Shown here piece by piece: positions 41,063 to 49,951 of a stretch of 56,709 nt of DNA. A program made the translations under genes and the position numbers. Numbering within the stretch: the first letter of the stretch is position 1; the number at the start of each line of letters is the position of its first letter. This DNA comes from SAR116 cluster bacterium AG-390-L20. GTDB lineage: Bacteria > Pseudomonadota > Alphaproteobacteria > Puniceispirillales > Marisalimonadaceae. The stretch covers positions 107,977 through 164,685 of the forward strand of contig QCHB01000005.1 of assembly GCA_003278095.1 (NCBI GenBank), read 5' to 3'. The notes beneath the pieces are model-generated. The model was not told where the DNA came from and searched no databases. It worked only from the letters and a program-made list of their open reading frames with translations.

Positions 41063-42080
41063 GTTAAATCCTATTAAAATTTCACTTTTTACTAAAGACT
41101 TTGATATTTCCTATGACAGACTTGATGTCTGGATTACAGAAGCTATTAAAGTAAGTAACGTTGCAAAACAAGAATTAAATGATAGGAATCTTTTTTTATC
41201 TAGAAGTAGGGTAAAAAAATTAATTGAAGGAAAAAATATAAAAATTGATGGCTTAGAAGTTAAGGATCCATCATTTAAAATTAAAAATAGTGAACTTATT
41301 ACTATTCAATTTCCTCCTGAAGACAACCCTATTCCTTTACCAGAAAAGATTGATTTAGAAATTCTTTATGAAGATCAATATATAATAATTTTAAATAAAC
41401 AAGCAGGTATAGTTGTCCATCCTGCTCCCGGTTCTCCAAATGGTACTCTAGTAAATGCCTTATTGTATCATTGTGGAAAAAGTTTAGAGGGTATTGGCGG
41501 GGTTAAAAGACCTGGTATCGTTCATAGATTAGACAAAAATACTAGTGGAGTGATGGTAGTTGCAAAAACTGAAACTGCTCACGTTAATTTGTGTAAAGCC
41601 TTTAGCAATCATGATTTAGATAGAAGATATAATGCAATCGTTTGGGGCCAACCTTCAAATATTGGTATTATTGAAAAACCAATTGGAAGATCAGTTTTTA
41701 ATAGAAAAAAAATGGCTATATCACTTAAAGGTAAAGTGGCTAGAACTAAATGGAAAGTGCTAGACGTTTATGCACCTCTAGCTAGCTTAATTGAATGCAA
41801 GCTTGAAACAGGAAAAACTCACCAAATTAGAGTTCATTTTTCTGATATGGGTCACAGCGTCATTGGTGATGACTTATATGGTAAATCATTGTCTGAGAAT
41901 AAATATAGAGATAGCTCTCACAAAGAAAAGATTCGAAGCATTAAGTCTTTTAACAGGCAGGCTTTGCATGCTACTAAACTCAGTTTAAATCATCCCATCA
42001 CAAAAAAATATATGGACTTTATTAGCCCTTTACCAAAAGATATGACTCAATTAATAGAGATTTTTAAAAAAAAAAAATAA
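41061..42080 (+). CDS. rluD: 23S rRNA pseudouridine synthase RluD-type
   Basis: Pseudouridine synthase of the RluA family, probably acting on helix 69 of 23S rRNA (1911/1915/1917). From ATG 41061 it has 339 residues. An S4 RNA-binding domain (about 18-83, DRLDVWITEAI and LSRSRVKKLIEGKNIKIDG) precedes the catalytic domain with the HRLDKNTSG motif carrying the nucleophile Asp158, and ECKLETGKTHQIRVH. The S4 domain favours RluD or RluC over RluA. The last codons are a 12-A run before TAA. The start is divergent from, and overlaps by 2 nt, the start of the 130-aa gene. Confidence 0.9.
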   Translation: MLNPIKISLFTKDFDISYDRLDVWITEAIKVSNVAKQELNDRNLFLSRSRVKKLIEGKNIKIDGLEVKDPSFKIKNSELITIQFPPEDNPIPLPEKIDLEILYEDQYIIILNKQAGIVVHPAPGSPNGTLVNALLYHCGKSLEGIGGVKRPGIVHRLDKNTSGVMVVAKTETAHVNLCKAFSNHDLDRRYNAIVWGQPSNIGIIEKPIGRSVFNRKKMAISLKGKVARTKWKVLDVYAPLASLIECKLETGKTHQIRVHFSDMGHSVIGDDLYGKSLSENKYRDSSHKEKIRSIKSFNRQALHATKLSLNHPITKKYMDFISPLPKDMTQLIEIFKKKK

Positions 42081-42145
42081 ATTTTTATTGAAATACTTTA
42101 AAAAACTTATAAAAACATTAAATATAAATAGCTAGGAGCTCTATT

Positions 42146-43054
42146 TTGAATAATTTAGATTCAACAAGTATTTCATTATTATCCCCAGACAATAATCTGG
42201 GAAGATATTTAGATCAGATAAAAAAATTTCCAATGTTGGATGCTGATGAGGAATATGTTTTAGCAAAAGATTGGTTAGATAAACAAAACACTAAAGCTGC
42301 TCATAAACTTGTTACTAGTCACCTAAGATTAGTTGCAAAGATCGCAATGGGATATAGAGGTTATGGGCTTCCTGTCGCAGATCTTATTGCTGAAGGCAAT
42401 ATCGGCATGATGCATGCTGTTAAGAAATTTGACCCTGAAAAAGGCTTTAGACTAGCTACGTATGCAATGTGGTGGATTAAGGCTGCAATACAAGAGTTTG
42501 TATTAAAAAGTTGGTCACAGGTTAAAATTGGAACTACAGCAAGTCAAAAAAAATTATTTTTTAATCTTAGAAAAATCAAAGGTAAAATCAATGCACTAGA
42601 AGATGGAGATCTTTCACCTAATCAAGTTAATCATATTGCTAAAACACTTGATGTTGCAGAAGATGATGTTATTAGCATGAATCGAAGGATGCTTGGAGGT
42701 GATCATTCACTTAATTCACAGATAAATCGTAATGATGGAGAAGAAGCTGAATGGCAGGATATGTTATCAGATGAAAGAGATAATCAAGAAACACAGTTTG
42801 TTAATAATCAAGAAAAAAATATTCGTAATAAAATGATGGTTGAAGCCTTGCAACATTTAAAGTTGAGGGAAAAAGACATAATAATTAAAAGGCGTCTTAT
42901 TGATACCCCCAAAACACTTGAAGAATTGTCCCAAGAATATAAGGTAAGTAGAGAAAGAGTTAGGCAGATTGAAACAAGAGCTTTTGAGAAGCTTCAAGAA
43001 GCTATGAAAATTAAGGCTAAAGAGTTAAAACTAATTGGTACTAATGATTATTAG
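42146..43054 (+). CDS. rpoH: RNA polymerase sigma-32 factor RpoH
   Basis: Heat-shock sigma factor directing chaperone and protease genes. The 302 residues have sigma region 2 (about 52-122, LRLVAKIAMGYRGYGLPVAD, then AEGNIGMMHAVKKFDPEKGF and ATYAMWWIKAAIQEF), the RpoH-specific box QKKLFFNLR (134-142) and region 4 with TLEELSQEYKVSRERVRQIE. Region 1.1 is absent, so it is not RpoD. The start is TTG with GCTAGGAGC upstream; a weak start codon may restrain basal synthesis. Its TAG overlaps the purA stop by TTAG. FtsH, the usual protease of RpoH, is also in this window. Confidence 0.95.
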   Translation: MNNLDSTSISLLSPDNNLGRYLDQIKKFPMLDADEEYVLAKDWLDKQNTKAAHKLVTSHLRLVAKIAMGYRGYGLPVADLIAEGNIGMMHAVKKFDPEKGFRLATYAMWWIKAAIQEFVLKSWSQVKIGTTASQKKLFFNLRKIKGKINALEDGDLSPNQVNHIAKTLDVAEDDVISMNRRMLGGDHSLNSQINRNDGEEAEWQDMLSDERDNQETQFVNNQEKNIRNKMMVEALQHLKLREKDIIIKRRLIDTPKTLEELSQEYKVSRERVRQIETRAFEKLQEAMKIKAKELKLIGTNDY

Positions 43055-44346
43055 GTAGTTTCAAATAGATTTTTTAAGTATATTGTATCATTTCTCTCAG
43101 GACTAGTAGATATTAAAATTATTGCACAACCAATGAGTTCTTCAATCCTTTTAATATAATTTTTAGCTTGATTTGGTAGGTCTTGTAACTTTCTAATACC
43201 TACTATGCTACCTTCCCAACCATCCAATACTTCATAAATTGGTATTATTTGTTGTTGTTGCTTCTCTGATGAAGGTAGATAAGTTATGACTTCATTATTT
43301 AAATAATAACCAGTACATATTTTAATTTCCTTAAAATCGTCTAAAACATCTAATTTAGTCAACGCTATGCCATCAATACTTGATAATGCAACAGCTTGTT
43401 TTACTAAAATAGCGTCAAACCAACCACAACGTCTTTGTCTTCCAGTTACGGTTCCAAATTCATGACCTTTTTTTCCTAAATTGACTCCATCTTCTCCCTT
43501 TTCCTCTGTGGGGAATGGACCTGCTCCAACTCTAGTTGTGTAAGCTTTAGTTATTCCTATTGTATAATCTATTGATGTTGGTCCAATGCCAGATCCAATT
43601 CCAGCTTGGGATGAAACGGTATTACTACTAGTTACATAGGGATAAGTTCCGTGGTCTATATCTAAAAAAGTGCCTTGAGCACCCTCAAACAAGATATTAG
43701 AAGACGCAGTAACATATTTGCTTGTTAAAAACCAAGATGGTTGAACAAAACTTAAAATAAATTGGCCTTGTTCCCATAACTTTAAAAAAATCTCATTTGG
43801 GTCTTGTTTGCTTTCTCCGATAGCAGACAACCAAATATTATGGTGTTCATATAATTTTTTAAGTTTTAGTAAAAAATCATCTTTATCAAGTAAATCGCAA
43901 ATTCTTAGACCTCGTCTTCCTACTTTGTCTTCATAAGCAGGTCCTATACCTCTACCAGTTGTTCCAATTTTATTTAGGCTCTGTTTATTTTCTCTAATAT
44001 TATCAATTAATTGATGTATAGGTAAAATTAAAAAAGCTGAATCTGATATAATTAAATTTTCTGGAGTTATTTTTATATTTTTTTCTTCTAATTGCTTAAT
44101 TTCCTTTGCTAAATGAAAAGGATCAACAACGACCCCATTACCAATTAAGACAATTGTATTGTCTCTTACAATTCCACTAGGTAATAAAGATAACTTAAAA
44201 ATATTGTCGTCAATAACCAATGTATGTCCAGCATTATGGCCACCTTGAAATCTTACAACCAAATCAGCTTTATTTGATAACCAATCAACAATCTTACCTT
44301 TACCCTCATCTCCCCATTGTGTTCCAACAACAACTATATTACTCAT
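43051..44346 (-). CDS. purA: Adenylosuccinate synthetase PurA
   Basis: GTP-dependent enzyme that converts IMP and aspartate to adenylosuccinate, first step toward AMP. The 431 residues have the P-loop-like WGDEGKGK (11-18) with catalytic Asp13, GGHNAGHT, GTTGRGIGPAY, FEGAQGTFLDIDHGTYPYVTSS and TGRQRRCGW. Length is standard. It lies 29 nt after hisZ in the same direction, so it is probably the last gene of a serC-serA-hisZ-purA run. Confidence 0.97.
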   Translation of the reverse strand: MSNIVVVGTQWGDEGKGKIVDWLSNKADLVVRFQGGHNAGHTLVIDDNIFKLSLLPSGIVRDNTIVLIGNGVVVDPFHLAKEIKQLEEKNIKITPENLIISDSAFLILPIHQLIDNIRENKQSLNKIGTTGRGIGPAYEDKVGRRGLRICDLLDKDDFLLKLKKLYEHHNIWLSAIGESKQDPNEIFLKLWEQGQFILSFVQPSWFLTSKYVTASSNILFEGAQGTFLDIDHGTYPYVTSSNTVSSQAGIGSGIGPTSIDYTIGITKAYTTRVGAGPFPTEEKGEDGVNLGKKGHEFGTVTGRQRRCGWFDAILVKQAVALSSIDGIALTKLDVLDDFKEIKICTGYYLNNEVITYLPSSEKQQQQIIPIYEVLDGWEGSIVGIRKLQDLPNQAKNYIKRIEELIGCAIILISTSPERNDTIYLKNLFETT

Positions 44347-44375
44347 AAAATATTCCTTAGTTTTGGGTTAATTTC

Positions 44376-45515
44376 TTAAGATTTTAATTTAAGAATAGTA
44401 TTATCTTTCCAAATATATTTACAATTCATTTCCGAAGCTTCTTTTTCAAACTCTACGTTAGAAACAGAACCAAAAACAATTCTATATCCTTTTTTTATAA
44501 TCTCGTCCGCATCTTTCATGTTTAGATAAGGTATATACACTAAGTCTTTATCTAAATTTAACATAAGATTGGGATAAACTTTTTCGGTATAAATTGTACA
44601 TCCAGTTGCAGTTTCTCCTGTTAAGATATTATAACTTCCACCTTTTGCTATTTCGCCTTTTAATTTGTCAGAAAAAATTGTAAAAGTTATCCCTGTGTGA
44701 TACTTAAACCCCCTGTTTTCAAGTGGATCTATTGAAAGTTTAATAAACTTATTATTTTTTCTGACAATATTTATGACTGTTAAGTAATGGTCTATTATAT
44801 CAACTAAAATGCCTTTGGATTTTAATTTCTGAAGATATTTGATTACATTTAAGCGATCTCCAACAACGTCCATTAATTCAGATATAATATTTAGATTTTC
44901 AAATTTTAATTTTTTAAGACTTTGTTTGTCTTTAATATCTATATATTGATTGATAGTGTGTTTTAACGAAGGTGAAATACCTGTTAAAAGATATTCTCTC
45001 AAAAATGGTAAATTAATATCAATTGTTAAATTATCTATATTTATTGATTTAAGGGCTTTGACACAAACGAGCATTATTTCAGCATCTATTACTTCAGATT
45101 TGGGTCCTATTAATTCAGCACCTACTTGAGTTTTCTGACGCTCCATATTAAAACTGTCACCTTTTACTCTTAAAACGTCACCAGAATAAGATAATCTTAG
45201 TGGACGAGATAAGTGTGACAATCGAGTAGAAGCAATTCTAGAAATTTGTGCTGTAACATCTGCTCTCAATGCTAACATTTTTTGTGATAAAGGATCCATA
45301 ACTCTGAAAGTAGAATCTTTTAAAACTTCACCTGGACCGTCTGATAGCAAAGTTTCTTCATATTCAACTAGAGGAGGTTTAACTCTTAGATATCCATAAC
45401 TAGAAAATATATCTAGTAAATTTTCTATTATTTTAGACTGAATGTGAGCATTTGGATAAAGAATGTCACTAAGCCCCGCAGGCAACAATCCTTTTTGATT
45501 TGATAAACTCGACAT
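44376..45515 (-). CDS. hisZ: ATP phosphoribosyltransferase regulatory subunit HisZ
   Basis: Class II aminoacyl-tRNA-synthetase-like protein without synthetase activity, pairing with short HisG to control histidine synthesis. From ATG 45515 it has 379 residues. It carries the HisZ N-terminus KGLLPAGLSDILYPNA, FSSYGYLRVKPPLVEYEE, LALRADVTAQISRIAST and LSYSGDVLRVKG. C-terminal features include a degenerate KGGSYNIL. It is shorter than HisS and lacks an anticodon-binding domain. The preceding in-frame TTG (45530) is a less likely start. Its presence implies a short-form HisG elsewhere in the genome. Confidence 0.92.
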   Translation of the reverse strand: MSSLSNQKGLLPAGLSDILYPNAHIQSKIIENLLDIFSSYGYLRVKPPLVEYEETLLSDGPGEVLKDSTFRVMDPLSQKMLALRADVTAQISRIASTRLSHLSRPLRLSYSGDVLRVKGDSFNMERQKTQVGAELIGPKSEVIDAEIMLVCVKALKSINIDNLTIDINLPFLREYLLTGISPSLKHTINQYIDIKDKQSLKKLKFENLNIISELMDVVGDRLNVIKYLQKLKSKGILVDIIDHYLTVINIVRKNNKFIKLSIDPLENRGFKYHTGITFTIFSDKLKGEIAKGGSYNILTGETATGCTIYTEKVYPNLMLNLDKDLVYIPYLNMKDADEIIKKGYRIVFGSVSNVEFEKEASEMNCKYIWKDNTILKLKS

Positions 45516-45596
45516 TATAATAGCTTTCAAATAAGAATATTATATATATATCAAAGTCTATAATGTATCTAATAAAATTTAAGAAAAACACATAGT

Positions 45597-47183
45597 TTAA
45601 TTATTTTCGAAGCTAATAATGTTGACCCGAGCAACTTGAGGTAAAGATCGTAATTGAGAAATGATTTTTTCATCTACTTCACCATCAACTTCAACTAGTG
45701 CAATAGCCTCTCCACCTACATTTCTTCGTCCTAAATGAAAAGACGCTATATTGATGTTTTTCTTTCCTAAGGTGTTGCCTAAATCACCAATAAAACCCGG
45801 CTTGTCATAATTTCTTAAATAAAGGGCATTTTTAGGAAAATCTGATTCAATTGCAATCCCTTGAATATTTATGATCCTTGGTTTATTACCTGCAATTAAA
45901 GTTCCTGAAATTGTTCTTTCACCTTTATCATGTTTGACAGTGATCTTGAGTAATGTCTCATAATCACAACGTCTTTCATGCTTAATCGTTGTTAAATCAA
46001 TTCCTCTACTTGAAGCTATAGAGGATGAGTTTATATTATTTACAGCGGCTGATGTAGGTTCAAACAAACCAACAAGATTACTTGCCATTAACGGGATACT
46101 TTGGATAGATGAAGCTTTACCTTCTAATTCTAATTTTACACTCAATATACCTTCTTGTGTAACTTGACCTAAAAAAGATCCCATTAAGTAAGCAAGCTTT
46201 ACATATGGTTTCAATATTGGTGCTTCCTCTGATGACACATTTGGGTAGTTGAGTGCATTTACAACTGCTCCAGTATTTAGATAATCTGACATTTGTTGCG
46301 CTATTTGTAGGGCAACATTTTCTTGAGCTTCTAAAGTAGCCGCACCTAAGTGAGGTGTAGCTATAAAGTTAGGAGCATCAAATAAAATATTTTCCCTAGC
46401 TGGTTCTTCCACAAAAACATCAAAAGCTGCACCAGCTAAATGTTTATTCTCTAAAGCCGCCCTGCAAGCAACCTCATCGACTAAACCTCCCCTAGCACAG
46501 TTAATAATTCTTGAACCTTTTTTCATCATACTAATAGCTTCAGACGAAATTATATTCTTAGTATCTTCTGTAAGTGGCGTATGAAGAGATATTATATCAG
46601 AATTTTTTAACAAATACTCTAAATCAACCTTTTCAACACCTAATTCATATGATTTTTCTTGCGTTAGAAATGGGTCAAATGCAAAAACTTTCATTTTTAG
46701 GCCTAGTGCTCTACTAGCTACAATAGATCCTATATTACCACAACCTATGAGACCTAAATATTTACCACTAATCTCGGTACCATTAAATTTCGATTTTTCC
46801 CATTTTCCTTGTCTAGTAGATGTATCTGCTTGGGGTATCATTCTGACTAAAGACATAATAAGAGCGATAGCATGTTCAGCTGTAGTGACTGCATTTCCGT
46901 AAGGTGTATTCATTACAACTACACCATGTTTGGTTGCAGCTAATTTATCTATATTATCTGTACCAATACCGGCGCGCCCAACTATTTTTAAATTTTTTGC
47001 ATTCTTAAAAACTTCTTCATTAACCTTTGTTGCAGAACGGACTGCGAGACCATCAAACTTATCAATTAGTTTTAGTAATTCTTCATGATTCAATCCTGGC
47101 ATATATTCAGTTTCGATTTTATTTTCTTTAAAAACGTTTACTGCAGATTCACTTAATTTATCACTTATTAGTACTTTCGGCAT
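45597..47183 (-). CDS. serA: D-3-phosphoglycerate dehydrogenase SerA
   Basis: NAD-dependent first enzyme of serine synthesis from glycolytic 3-phosphoglycerate. The 528 residues are the long form: substrate and NAD domains (VGRAGIGTDNID, GLIGCGNIGSIVASRALG, NCARGGLVDE, and catalytic His in TPHLGAATLEAQ), an ASB intervening domain (about 315-450) and a C-terminal ACT domain (about 455-528) with GFIGDLGNTLGKKNINIASF. The ATG has AAGG upstream. It follows serC by 19 nt, so the two serine steps are encoded together; serB is not here. Confidence 0.96.
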   Translation of the reverse strand: MPKVLISDKLSESAVNVFKENKIETEYMPGLNHEELLKLIDKFDGLAVRSATKVNEEVFKNAKNLKIVGRAGIGTDNIDKLAATKHGVVVMNTPYGNAVTTAEHAIALIMSLVRMIPQADTSTRQGKWEKSKFNGTEISGKYLGLIGCGNIGSIVASRALGLKMKVFAFDPFLTQEKSYELGVEKVDLEYLLKNSDIISLHTPLTEDTKNIISSEAISMMKKGSRIINCARGGLVDEVACRAALENKHLAGAAFDVFVEEPARENILFDAPNFIATPHLGAATLEAQENVALQIAQQMSDYLNTGAVVNALNYPNVSSEEAPILKPYVKLAYLMGSFLGQVTQEGILSVKLELEGKASSIQSIPLMASNLVGLFEPTSAAVNNINSSSIASSRGIDLTTIKHERRCDYETLLKITVKHDKGERTISGTLIAGNKPRIINIQGIAIESDFPKNALYLRNYDKPGFIGDLGNTLGKKNINIASFHLGRRNVGGEAIALVEVDGEVDEKIISQLRSLPQVARVNIISFENN

Positions 47184-47202
47184 TTTTCTACCTTCTTTTA
47201 TA

Positions 47203-48363
47203 TCATATTTTAAGTTGGTCTAATGTTTCGTAATAAGCCCAATCTAACCAGGGTAATAAATTCTTAACATCATCATTTTCAACGGTTGGACCACCCCAAA
47301 TTCTAAATCCTGGCGGAGCTGACCTATAACTACCTATATCAAAAGCAACTTCATGGTCTTCTAATAATTTAACAATATTTTTTTCAATATTATTTTTAAT
47401 CTCTGATGGAAGATCTATTATTTTAGGATCTACCAACTTTAAGCATATAGATGTACTGGATAAATTATTAACATCTTCACACAGAAAATCAGCCCAATGA
47501 GAAACTGAAATCCAATTTTTAATTATATTTAAATTATTCTTGGACTTACTTATTAGTGCAGATAATCCACCTACTTCTCTAGTCCAATTAAGTGCGTCTA
47601 AAAAGTCTTCAACGCATAACATTGATGGCGTGTTTATAGTGGCGCCTGAAAATATATCAAGATTTAATTTACCATTTTTTCTAAGTTGGAATAACTTTGG
47701 TATAGGCCAAGGAGGATTATATGTATTAATTCTTTCAACTGCTTTCGGAGATAGGACTAGAATACCGTGACCAGCTTCACCACCAAGACATTTTTGCCAT
47801 GAAAAAGTTCCAACATCTAACTTTTGCCAATCAATATCCATTGCAAATGCAGCCGAAGTCGCATCACAAATAGTTAGACCATTGCGAGAAGTATTGATCC
47901 AATTTGCATTTGGCACACAAACTCCAGCAGTTGTACCATTCCAGTTAAAAACAATGTCACCTTTAAATTGGTTATTAATAAGATCAGGTAACTGACCATA
48001 ATCAACTTTGAAGATGTGAACATTATCTAATTTAAGTTGAGATTGTATATCATTTGCCCAATCCGAACTAAAACTGTCCCAAACTAACATATTGACTGGT
48101 CTAGGCCCAAGAAGGTTCCACATTGCGATTTCAATGGCTCCAGTATCTGAACCTGGAACAATACCTATTAAGTAATCTTTCGGAATTTTCAGAATTAATT
48201 TTGTTAAATCAATTACCTTTTGAAGTTTTGATCTAGCTATTTTATGTCTGTGAGATCTACCTAATACACTATTATTTAAAAACTTCAAAGACCATTTTGG
48301 TCTTTTTGCACAAGGTCCAGAAGAAAATTCAGGACGTATTGGCTTGACTAATGGTCTGGTCAT
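47203..48363 (-). CDS. serC: Phosphoserine aminotransferase SerC (alphaproteobacterial type)
   Basis: PLP aminotransferase making 3-phosphoserine; it also serves pyridoxal phosphate synthesis in many bacteria. The 386 residues show EFSSGPCAKRPKW, SHRHKIARSKL, VPGSDTGAIEIAMW, the FNWNGTTAGVCVP block, and the PLP-binding SWQKCLGGEAGHG with Lys191. This sequence type is the divergent SerC subgroup of alphaproteobacteria rather than the E. coli type. GAGG lies 5 nt before the ATG. The upstream region has a hairpin (48388-48415). Confidence 0.95.
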   Translation of the reverse strand: MTRPLVKPIRPEFSSGPCAKRPKWSLKFLNNSVLGRSHRHKIARSKLQKVIDLTKLILKIPKDYLIGIVPGSDTGAIEIAMWNLLGPRPVNMLVWDSFSSDWANDIQSQLKLDNVHIFKVDYGQLPDLINNQFKGDIVFNWNGTTAGVCVPNANWINTSRNGLTICDATSAAFAMDIDWQKLDVGTFSWQKCLGGEAGHGILVLSPKAVERINTYNPPWPIPKLFQLRKNGKLNLDIFSGATINTPSMLCVEDFLDALNWTREVGGLSALISKSKNNLNIIKNWISVSHWADFLCEDVNNLSSTSICLKLVDPKIIDLPSEIKNNIEKNIVKLLEDHEVAFDIGSYRSAPPGFRIWGGPTVENDDVKNLLPWLDWAYYETLDQLKI

Positions 48364-48387
48364 ATTAACCTCGTATAAATATTATTG

Positions 48388-48415
48388 CTTATTGGGAAGC
48401 AACAGCCCAAATAAG
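48388..48415 (-). promoter_or_regulatory. Hairpin in the serC upstream region
   Basis: In the serC direction CTTATTTGGG pairs with CCCAATAAG through nine base pairs and one bulged T, around the loop CTGTTGCTT. It ends 24 nt before the serC ATG and is not followed by a T run. An RNA element is known upstream of serC in some alphaproteobacteria, and this could be a relative, or it could be an operator. A TTGACA lies at 48438-48443 on the same strand, but no good -10 pairs with it. Confidence 0.4.
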
Positions 48416-48465
48416 TCTTTAAAGATTATTCAATTTTTGTCAACAAACAAAAAGAGAGATTTTAA

Positions 48466-49122
48466 TTGCTTAAGTTATACGATTTGTCAGGAAAAAATGA
48501 TTTGAGATTTAGCCCCCCTTGTTGGATTGTTAAAATCTGCCTAATTCATAGACAAATAAATTTTGAAACAGAACCTGTAAAATTTTCTGAAAAAAATAAA
48601 ATAGAATTTTCCAATCAACAATTAGTACCTATTTTAACACACCAGAATGGGTTTGTTTGTGATTCATGGAACATAATAAATTGGTTAGACACAAATTATA
48701 ATGACAAAAAGATTTTTCTAAACCTTTCATCTAAGAATTTTTCTAACTTTTTGTACCTTTGGACTTCTAGACAGCTTTTACCAATTTTATTTAAAATAAT
48801 TGCACATGAAATACCAAATGTTTTAGAAGGTAATGATTTAGATTACTTTATTAGAACAAGAGAAAAAAGAATTAAAGGTCCTATAACTAAATTCATACCT
48901 AAAATACCTGATCATATCAGAGAATTTAGAACATTGATAAGTCCTATAAGAAAAATTATTGAAATTAATGGATTTATTTCTGGGAAAGAACCAGGTGTGG
49001 AAGATTATATTTTTTTTGGAAATTTTAAGTGGGTTTATTCTTGTAGTGCTTGTAATTTATTGGATGAGTATGATCCAATTTATAATTGGTACAAAAGAAT
49101 CCTTGAAATAACTAATTTATAA
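48466..49122 (+). CDS. Glutathione S-transferase family protein
   Basis: Two-domain GST-like protein of 218 residues. The N-terminal thioredoxin fold starts KLYDLSGKND and has FSPPCWIVKICLIH in the glutathione-site position, the cis-Pro loop LVPILTH and the CDSWNIINWLD segment that corresponds to the E/D-S motif binding the glutathione gamma-glutamyl group. The C-terminal half is helical. It most resembles the beta-etherase-like branch, but substrate is unknown. The start is TTG at 48466, directly after an in-frame stop, with GAGAG upstream. It is divergent from serC and its end overlaps thiD by 11 nt. Confidence 0.8.
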   Translation: MLKLYDLSGKNDLRFSPPCWIVKICLIHRQINFETEPVKFSEKNKIEFSNQQLVPILTHQNGFVCDSWNIINWLDTNYNDKKIFLNLSSKNFSNFLYLWTSRQLLPILFKIIAHEIPNVLEGNDLDYFIRTREKRIKGPITKFIPKIPDHIREFRTLISPIRKIIEINGFISGKEPGVEDYIFFGNFKWVYSCSACNLLDEYDPIYNWYKRILEITNL

Positions 49123-49951
49123 ATCCATTTATATTAAAACAATGGTTTATAGGTCCGTTACCTCTTCCAAATTTGGGGTTAGTTTTAATTGCATTGTTCA
49201 CATACTTATGGGCAATCTCAAATGAGTGTCTAATGTCAATAGATTTAGCTAAAGAAGCTGACAAAGCCGAAGCCATGGTACAACCTGTTCCGTGGGTATG
49301 ATTAGTTTTGATCTTTGAAGTTTCAATTGAATGGATTTCTGAAGAGTTTATCAATAAGTCTGTCATAACCCGTGCTTTCATATGTCCACCTTTTAAAATA
49401 ACGTGGCTTGCACCTAGATTAATTATTTCTTTTCCTACATTTTTCATATCTTTGAGGTTGTTAATCTTAATTCCAGTTAATATTTCAGCCTCAGGGATAT
49501 TGGGCGTTAGAACAGGTTTTGCTTCCTTAATAAAATTTTTTAGAGCGTCAATTGCATTTTCTTTTAATAATTTATGCCCTCCCTTTGCCACCATTACTGG
49601 ATCTAATACTATATTTACATTCTTGTCACTCACAATGTTGTTATTAAATAAAGCTTCAAGAACTGTATAAATTAAATCTGCGCTATGTAACATTCCAATT
49701 TTGACCGCATTAGCATTAATGTCAGATAGGCAACAATTAATTTGTTTTACAACAAAATCCGTAGGAATTTCCAATATATCAAAAACTCCATTTGAATTCT
49801 GTTCGGTCAATGCTGTAATAGCTGTCATACCATATATACCAAAGCTCGTAAGTGTTTTTAAATCAGCTTGTATTCCAGCACCTCCACTAGGATCTGATCC
49901 AGCTATTACTAAGACAGTTTTCTGCAAATTATTTAATTTTGTCAAATTCAT
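49112..49951 (-). CDS. thiD: Hydroxymethylpyrimidine/phosphomethylpyrimidine kinase ThiD
   Basis: Phosphorylates HMP and HMP-phosphate for thiamine synthesis or salvage. The 279 residues contain VLVIAGSDPSGGAGIQADLKT, YGMTAITALTEQN, VLDPVMVAKGG, LTPNIPEAEILTG and the catalytic anion-hole segment TNHTHGTGCTMASAL. I place the start at ATG 49951, overlapping glmM by 23 nt; an in-frame TTG at 49975 is possible. It is the last gene of the minus-strand run from cpoB. No TPP riboswitch precedes it, as expected inside an operon. Confidence 0.94.
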   Translation of the reverse strand: MNLTKLNNLQKTVLVIAGSDPSGGAGIQADLKTLTSFGIYGMTAITALTEQNSNGVFDILEIPTDFVVKQINCCLSDINANAVKIGMLHSADLIYTVLEALFNNNIVSDKNVNIVLDPVMVAKGGHKLLKENAIDALKNFIKEAKPVLTPNIPEAEILTGIKINNLKDMKNVGKEIINLGASHVILKGGHMKARVMTDLLINSSEIHSIETSKIKTNHTHGTGCTMASALSASLAKSIDIRHSFEIAHKYVNNAIKTNPKFGRGNGPINHCFNINGFIN

